Source: Pseudonocardia abyssalis
Lineage (GTDB): Bacteria; Actinomycetota; Actinomycetes; Mycobacteriales; Pseudonocardiaceae
DNA length: 64,000 nucleotides
Direction: 5' to 3'
Assembly: GCF_019263705.2 (NCBI RefSeq)
Contig: NZ_JADQDK010000001.1
Span: 3,038,001 to 3,102,000 of the forward strand
In this document: positions 60,897 to 64,000 of the stretch, in pieces
Position numbering within the stretch: the first letter of the stretch is position 1
How the letters are laid out: the number at the start of each line of letters is the position of its first letter
Program-made: the position numbers and the translations under genes
The notes under the pieces: generated by a model
Database searches by the model: none
What the model was told of the DNA's origin: nothing
What the model saw: the letters and a program-made list of their open reading frames with translations, nothing else

Positions 60897-62005
60897 TGAG
60901 CACCGCGGAGAAGACCGACGCCCGCCCGGGCGTCGGCTGGGCGATCGGCGGCGTCGCCGTCGTCCTGCTGCTGGGCGGGATCGTCCGGTACCTGGAGCAG
61001 AACGTCCCCGACCTCACCGAGGGCACCGCGTTCGGCGAGGTGGCCGGAGCCGTCGAGTACCCCGTGTACGCGATCGTGTTCGGCCTGCTGGGCAACGTCG
61101 TGCTCACCCAGCTTGGCGTGCGGGAGAGGCTCTCGGGCGGGTTCCGCACCGAGTTCTTCATCAAGACCGGGCTCGTCCTGCTCGGTGCGTCGATCAACGT
61201 CGCGGTGATCGTCAGCGCGGCCGGCCCGGCGATCGTCCAGGCCGTCGTGCTGATCACGGTGGTGTTCGGATTCACCTGGTGGCTCGGCGGGCGGCTCGGT
61301 CTCGACGACAAGCTGCGCGCGCTGCTCGCCTCCGCGGTCTCCATCTGCGGCGTGAGCGCGGCCATCGCGGCCGCGGGCGCGGTGCAGGCGAAGAAGGAGC
61401 AGCTCGCCTACACCGCCAGCATGGTGATCATCTTCGCGCTGCCGTCGATCTTCCTGCTGCCCGCCGCCGTCGGCTGGCTCGGGCTGGAGACCCCGGTGGC
61501 CGGGGCGTGGATCGGCGGCAACATCGACACCACCGCCGCGGTGTCGGCGGCCGGGGCGATCGTCGGCGAGGAGGCGCTGCAGATCGCCACCATCGTCAAG
61601 ACGACGCAGAACGCGCTGCTCGGGGTCGTCGCCGTCGCGCTGACGGCGTACTTCGCCTTCACGGTCGAGCGCACGGCCGACTCGGCCCGCCCGAAGGCCC
61701 GCGAGCTGTGGGAGCGCTTCCCGAAGTTCGTCCTCGGCTTCCTGGCCGCGTCGATCATCGCCACGCTCTACATCGGCGCGGTCGGCTCCGACGTCGCCAA
61801 GCCCTACATCTCGACGGTCAACGACCTACGCACGATCTTCCTGATCCTGGCGTTCGTCTCGATCGGCCTGGAGTTCCGCGTCGCCCCGCTCAAGGACGCG
61901 GGCTGGCGGCCGGTCGGGGTGTTCGCGAGCGCCACCGTCGTGAACCTGCTGGTCGGCCTCGGTCTGGCCGTCGTGCTCTTCTCCGGGTTCTCCGGCGGGG
62001 CGTGA
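60896..62005 (+). CDS. YeiH/UPF0324-family putative sulfate/anion exporter
   Basis: A 369-residue membrane protein with about ten helices: YAIVFGLLGNVVLTQLGVRERLSGGFRTEFFIKTGLVLLGASIN, the pore signature SICGVSAAIAAAGAVQAKKEQLAY, GAWIGGNIDTTAAVSAAGAI, and DLRTIFLILAFVSIGLEFRV. UPF0324 proteins are annotated as putative sulfate exporters; its place behind TauE under a cysteine leader supports an anion-export role linked to sulfur. Coupled to the 44-aa gene by TGATG. Confidence 0.9.
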   Translation: MSTAEKTDARPGVGWAIGGVAVVLLLGGIVRYLEQNVPDLTEGTAFGEVAGAVEYPVYAIVFGLLGNVVLTQLGVRERLSGGFRTEFFIKTGLVLLGASINVAVIVSAAGPAIVQAVVLITVVFGFTWWLGGRLGLDDKLRALLASAVSICGVSAAIAAAGAVQAKKEQLAYTASMVIIFALPSIFLLPAAVGWLGLETPVAGAWIGGNIDTTAAVSAAGAIVGEEALQIATIVKTTQNALLGVVAVALTAYFAFTVERTADSARPKARELWERFPKFVLGFLAASIIATLYIGAVGSDVAKPYISTVNDLRTIFLILAFVSIGLEFRVAPLKDAGWRPVGVFASATVVNLLVGLGLAVVLFSGFSGGA

Positions 62006-62113
62006 CGTGCTCACCCGGCGGCTCGACCGCGACCACTGCCACGACGCGAGTGCCCGGTGTCGGGCCGGCCGACAGCCCCGGTCCGCCCGACACCCCCACT
62101 CCAGGAGCACCCC

Positions 62114-62353
62114 ATGTCCGAGACCACCATCGCCCGAACCCCCGCCCCCACCCGGGACGAGAACCGCCGCCGGATCGCCGACCGGCTGCTGAACTCGCTC
62201 GAGGACCTCGTCCGCCGCCACCGCGCCCTCGCGCTGCACGGCAACCAGGCCGGGGAGAACATCGACCTGCACGCCGAGCTGATCGCCGCCGAGATGGCGC
62301 ACGAGCTGGCCATGGCGCGCAGCGCCCTGCACCGGCACCCGCACCTCGGCTGA
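62114..62353 (+). CDS. Small helical hypothetical protein, 79 aa
   Basis: A 79-residue soluble protein: NRRRIADRLLNSLEDLVRRHRALALHGNQAGENIDLHAELIAAEMAHELAMARSAL, almost entirely amphipathic helix, His-rich tail (HRHPHLG). CAGGAG about 6 nt before the ATG supports the start. Last gene of the exporter unit, 108 bp after YeiH. Function unknown. Confidence 0.62.
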   Translation: MSETTIARTPAPTRDENRRRIADRLLNSLEDLVRRHRALALHGNQAGENIDLHAELIAAEMAHELAMARSALHRHPHLG

Positions 62354-62412
62354 CCCGGCGCCGGTCGCCGCGGGCGCTCGACGAGGTGCACACCGACGGG
62401 CCGCGCAGGGAT

Positions 62413-62486
62413 CGCACCGCACCGCCGTCGTGTCGACCGCACCGGCGTCGCAACAGCGGTGCGGTCCCGGCGACGACGGTGCGGTC
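62413..62486. terminator. Nested inverted repeats between convergent genes
   Basis: Inner stem GACCGCACCG/CGGTGCGGTC (62435-62444 with 62457-62466, 10 bp) inside an imperfect outer stem built from CGCACCG...GTCGT and ACGAC...GGTGCG. Separates the exporter operon (+) from the FAD protein (-). Confidence 0.65.
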
Positions 62487-62490
62487 GGGC

Positions 62491-64000
62491 TCACGCCGCG
62501 GCGGAGGCACCCCGTCCGGCGGGGAGGCTGCGCAGCACGGCGCGGGCGATCGCGTCGTTGTAGCGCAGGCTCTGGGCGTTCATGCCGGGCCGGGTGAACG
62601 CGCCCGCCACCTTCACCGTGGTGTGCGGGCCCACCGCGAACCGTCGCGGATGCACCGCACCGTCGACGTCCACCAGCGCGCCGTCCTCGGGCCGCACCCG
62701 GATCAGGCCGGTGTTGCGCAGGACGGTGCCGTCGGCGTCGATCAGGACGTCCTCGCTCACGCCGCCGCGGCGCACCAGGTCGGCGAGCAGGGGGTCGCTC
62801 GTGCGCGCGGCGCTCGGGTCGGGCAGGCGCGCGTCGACGAGCGCGGTCGCGCGCACCGGTTCGGCGTCGGCGAGGGTCGCGCTGCCGGCGGCGAACGCGA
62901 CCCTGCCGAGCTCATCCGGGGCGATGTCGACCCACATCCCCGCGCCCAGGAACTCGACGAACCCGGCACGCGACAACGCGAGCAGCTGACGCACCCGGAA
63001 CCCGGGCGGTCCGCTGGCCACGGAGTTGAAGAAGCTCTGCCACCACCCCATGTCCGACGCCCGCGAGCGCGCCGACAGCGATCCGGCCAGCCGCGTGGTC
63101 TCGCCGTAGACCGACAGCATCGCGACGAACGCACCGAGGTGCGCGGTGTGCCGGTCGTCGACGTGCTGGCGCAGGTCCTCCTCGATCCGCGCGCGCACCA
63201 GCGGCTGCAGGGACGCGAGATCGGGGGCGCTGAGGCCGTCGAGGGGTCGGTCGAGCGCGGCGAAGTCGATGCGGTCGACCGGGTCGGGCACGCTGTCGCG
63301 CAGCAGGGCGAGCATCGCCGGGGAGTCCCAGTCGAGCGGGGCGTAGGACTCCGCGAACTCCGCCCACGACACGGTGACCGCGTCGGGGTGGCCGAGGAAC
63401 AGCTCGTGGTACCAGCCCCAGGCGATCTCCTTGGCCATCAGCGGCCAGGCCTGCACCCGCAGGTCGACGTCACCGGCCGCGATCAGCGGGTCGACCGCGG
63501 CGGGCCCGAAGAAGCGCGGCAGCGGCGGGCGCCCGGCCCGGAGCGCGTAGTGGGTCTTGGAGTGGTAGGTCGACCCGCGCGGTGACCCGACGACCACGCG
63601 TGGCTCCTCCCCCGACGCGACATACCCGCCGTCGTCGGTGAACCTGCCGCCGCGGCCCTCGAAGAGCAGCACGACGAGGTCGACGAACGCGAGCCCCATC
63701 CCGCGCACGATCACGGTCTCACCCGGCGCGAGCACGGACAGGTCGGAGTCGGTGGTCTGCTCGGGCGGCAGGTAGCGCAGGCCGTGCTCCGCGGCGCGGG
63801 TGGCGATGGCGACCTCGTCGGCGGTCGGGGTGGCGTCGAGGTGGCCGGACGCGAGCACCACCGAGTCGACGCGCAGCGGCGGGGAGCCGTCGAGGTGCAC
63901 GATCTGCGTCTCGCCGTCCTCGGTGAGCCCGGTGGCGCGGGTGCGGTGCACGTGGGCGCGCATCCCGTCGGGCAGCCCGTCGATCACGCGCTGCAGCACC
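62491..64000 (-). CDS. FAD/NAD(P)-binding protein (3' part, runs off the window)
   Basis: About 502 C-terminal residues; the start and the first FAD-binding motif lie beyond base 64000. Seen: VDSVVLASGHLDATPTADEV, the second dinucleotide-binding strand ETVIVRGMGLAFVDLVVLLFEGRGGRF, RFFGPAAVDPLIAAGDVDLRVQAWPLMAKEIAWGWYHELF, and the end FTRPGMNAQSLRYNDAIARAVL. This fits the large actinobacterial FAD-NAD(P)-binding family (HI0933/lysine-monooxygenase-like). Substrate unknown; the C terminus is complete. Confidence 0.8.
   Translation of the reverse strand, partial: VLQRVIDGLPDGMRAHVHRTRATGLTEDGETQIVHLDGSPPLRVDSVVLASGHLDATPTADEVAIATRAAEHGLRYLPPEQTTDSDLSVLAPGETVIVRGMGLAFVDLVVLLFEGRGGRFTDDGGYVASGEEPRVVVGSPRGSTYHSKTHYALRAGRPPLPRFFGPAAVDPLIAAGDVDLRVQAWPLMAKEIAWGWYHELFLGHPDAVTVSWAEFAESYAPLDWDSPAMLALLRDSVPDPVDRIDFAALDRPLDGLSAPDLASLQPLVRARIEEDLRQHVDDRHTAHLGAFVAMLSVYGETTRLAGSLSARSRASDMGWWQSFFNSVASGPPGFRVRQLLALSRAGFVEFLGAGMWVDIAPDELGRVAFAAGSATLADAEPVRATALVDARLPDPSAARTSDPLLADLVRRGGVSEDVLIDADGTVLRNTGLIRVRPEDGALVDVDGAVHPRRFAVGPHTTVKVAGAFTRPGMNAQSLRYNDAIARAVLRSLPAGRGASAAA

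Noticed and set aside
62007..62192. Fourth cysteine leader peptide after YeiH (starts VLTRRLDRDHCHDASARCR)
   Set aside because: It has LTRR and CR elements by chance resemblance but runs 61 codons through the next gene start, has no promoter-like hexamer and does not precede a sulfur gene.
1..64000. tRNA, rRNA or CRISPR features
   Set aside because: No cloverleaf-like sequence with a GTTCRANNC T-arm, no rRNA segment and no regularly spaced repeat was recognised; a covariance-model scan would be decisive for tRNAs.

Overview
The window is very GC-rich double-stranded DNA with GTG, TTG and ATG starts, dense operons joined by 4-bp ATGA or GTGA overlaps, and actinobacterial hallmarks (RIO-type kinase, smtB-zur pair, ferredoxin sulfite reductase, APS reductase, Z-polyprenyl diphosphate synthase, decayed F420-type oxidoreductase). 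By gene content and codon style I infer a Pseudonocardia-like member of the Pseudonocardiales; this is inference, not a database result. No rRNA, tRNA, CRISPR array or insertion sequence was recognised. Layout: (1) 0-12 kb: yaaA, quinone oxidoreductase, RIO kinase, DEAD-box helicase, secreted HNH-like lipoprotein, MerR regulator, a dgt/YdcF/XdhC operon, and two CNNM/CorC-type membrane proteins joined by a MIRU-like mini-ORF repeat. (2) 12-18 kb: glyS, an ABM-domain protein, an ArsR-Zur metal-regulator pair, uppS, two RNA methyltransferase-type genes. (3) 18-21.5 kb: an accessory patch with an XRE regulator carrying an unrecognised C-terminal domain, a glycosyltransferase-like protein, and an alpha/beta hydrolase that seems to start at CTG. 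(4) 21.4-31.5 kb: recO, era, lhgO, a CNNM protein, ybeY and phoH, with an alditol-oxidase-type gene and a secreted S33 peptidase lying between ybeY and phoH. (5) 31.7-37 kb: a Pls/PosA-type membrane nonribosomal peptide synthetase overlapping an M1 metallopeptidase, a candidate poly-amino-acid synthesis and trimming pair. (6) 37-46 kb: hydrolases, rsmE-dnaJ-hrcA, an ASCH-like regulator, then a gene graveyard (frameshifted vapB, truncated vapC, truncated ABC ATPase, internally deleted ABC permease, frameshifted lipase) and hemW. (7) 46.3-50.8 kb: AraC regulator divergent from a molybdopterin oxidoreductase and a MoeA-like partner. (8) 50.8-62.4 kb: sulfur assimilation regulon: leader peptide, sulfite reductase, zinc-ribbon peptide, cysH, cysD, cysN, sirohydrochlorin chelatase; then leader peptide, sulfonate/sulfate-type ABC importer; then a second copy of that leader, a TauE/SafE exporter, a small membrane protein and a YeiH exporter. 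(9) The end holds the 3' part of an FAD/NAD(P)-binding protein. How it works together: each of the three sulfur transcription units begins with a tiny leaderless ORF that ends in or near a TGT-CGC (Cys-Arg) codon pair, which suggests cysteine-sensing control of import, reduction and sulfite export. Two of these leaders are paralogs sharing the C-terminal pattern DLExFWPSRRxHAFDExCR, a shared 12-bp upstream box and the same -35/-10 spacing; I regard this as the most novel signal. A second window-wide theme is leaderless expression: more than a dozen start codons lie 6 to 8 nt downstream of a TANNNT-like -10 hexamer with no Shine-Dalgarno.
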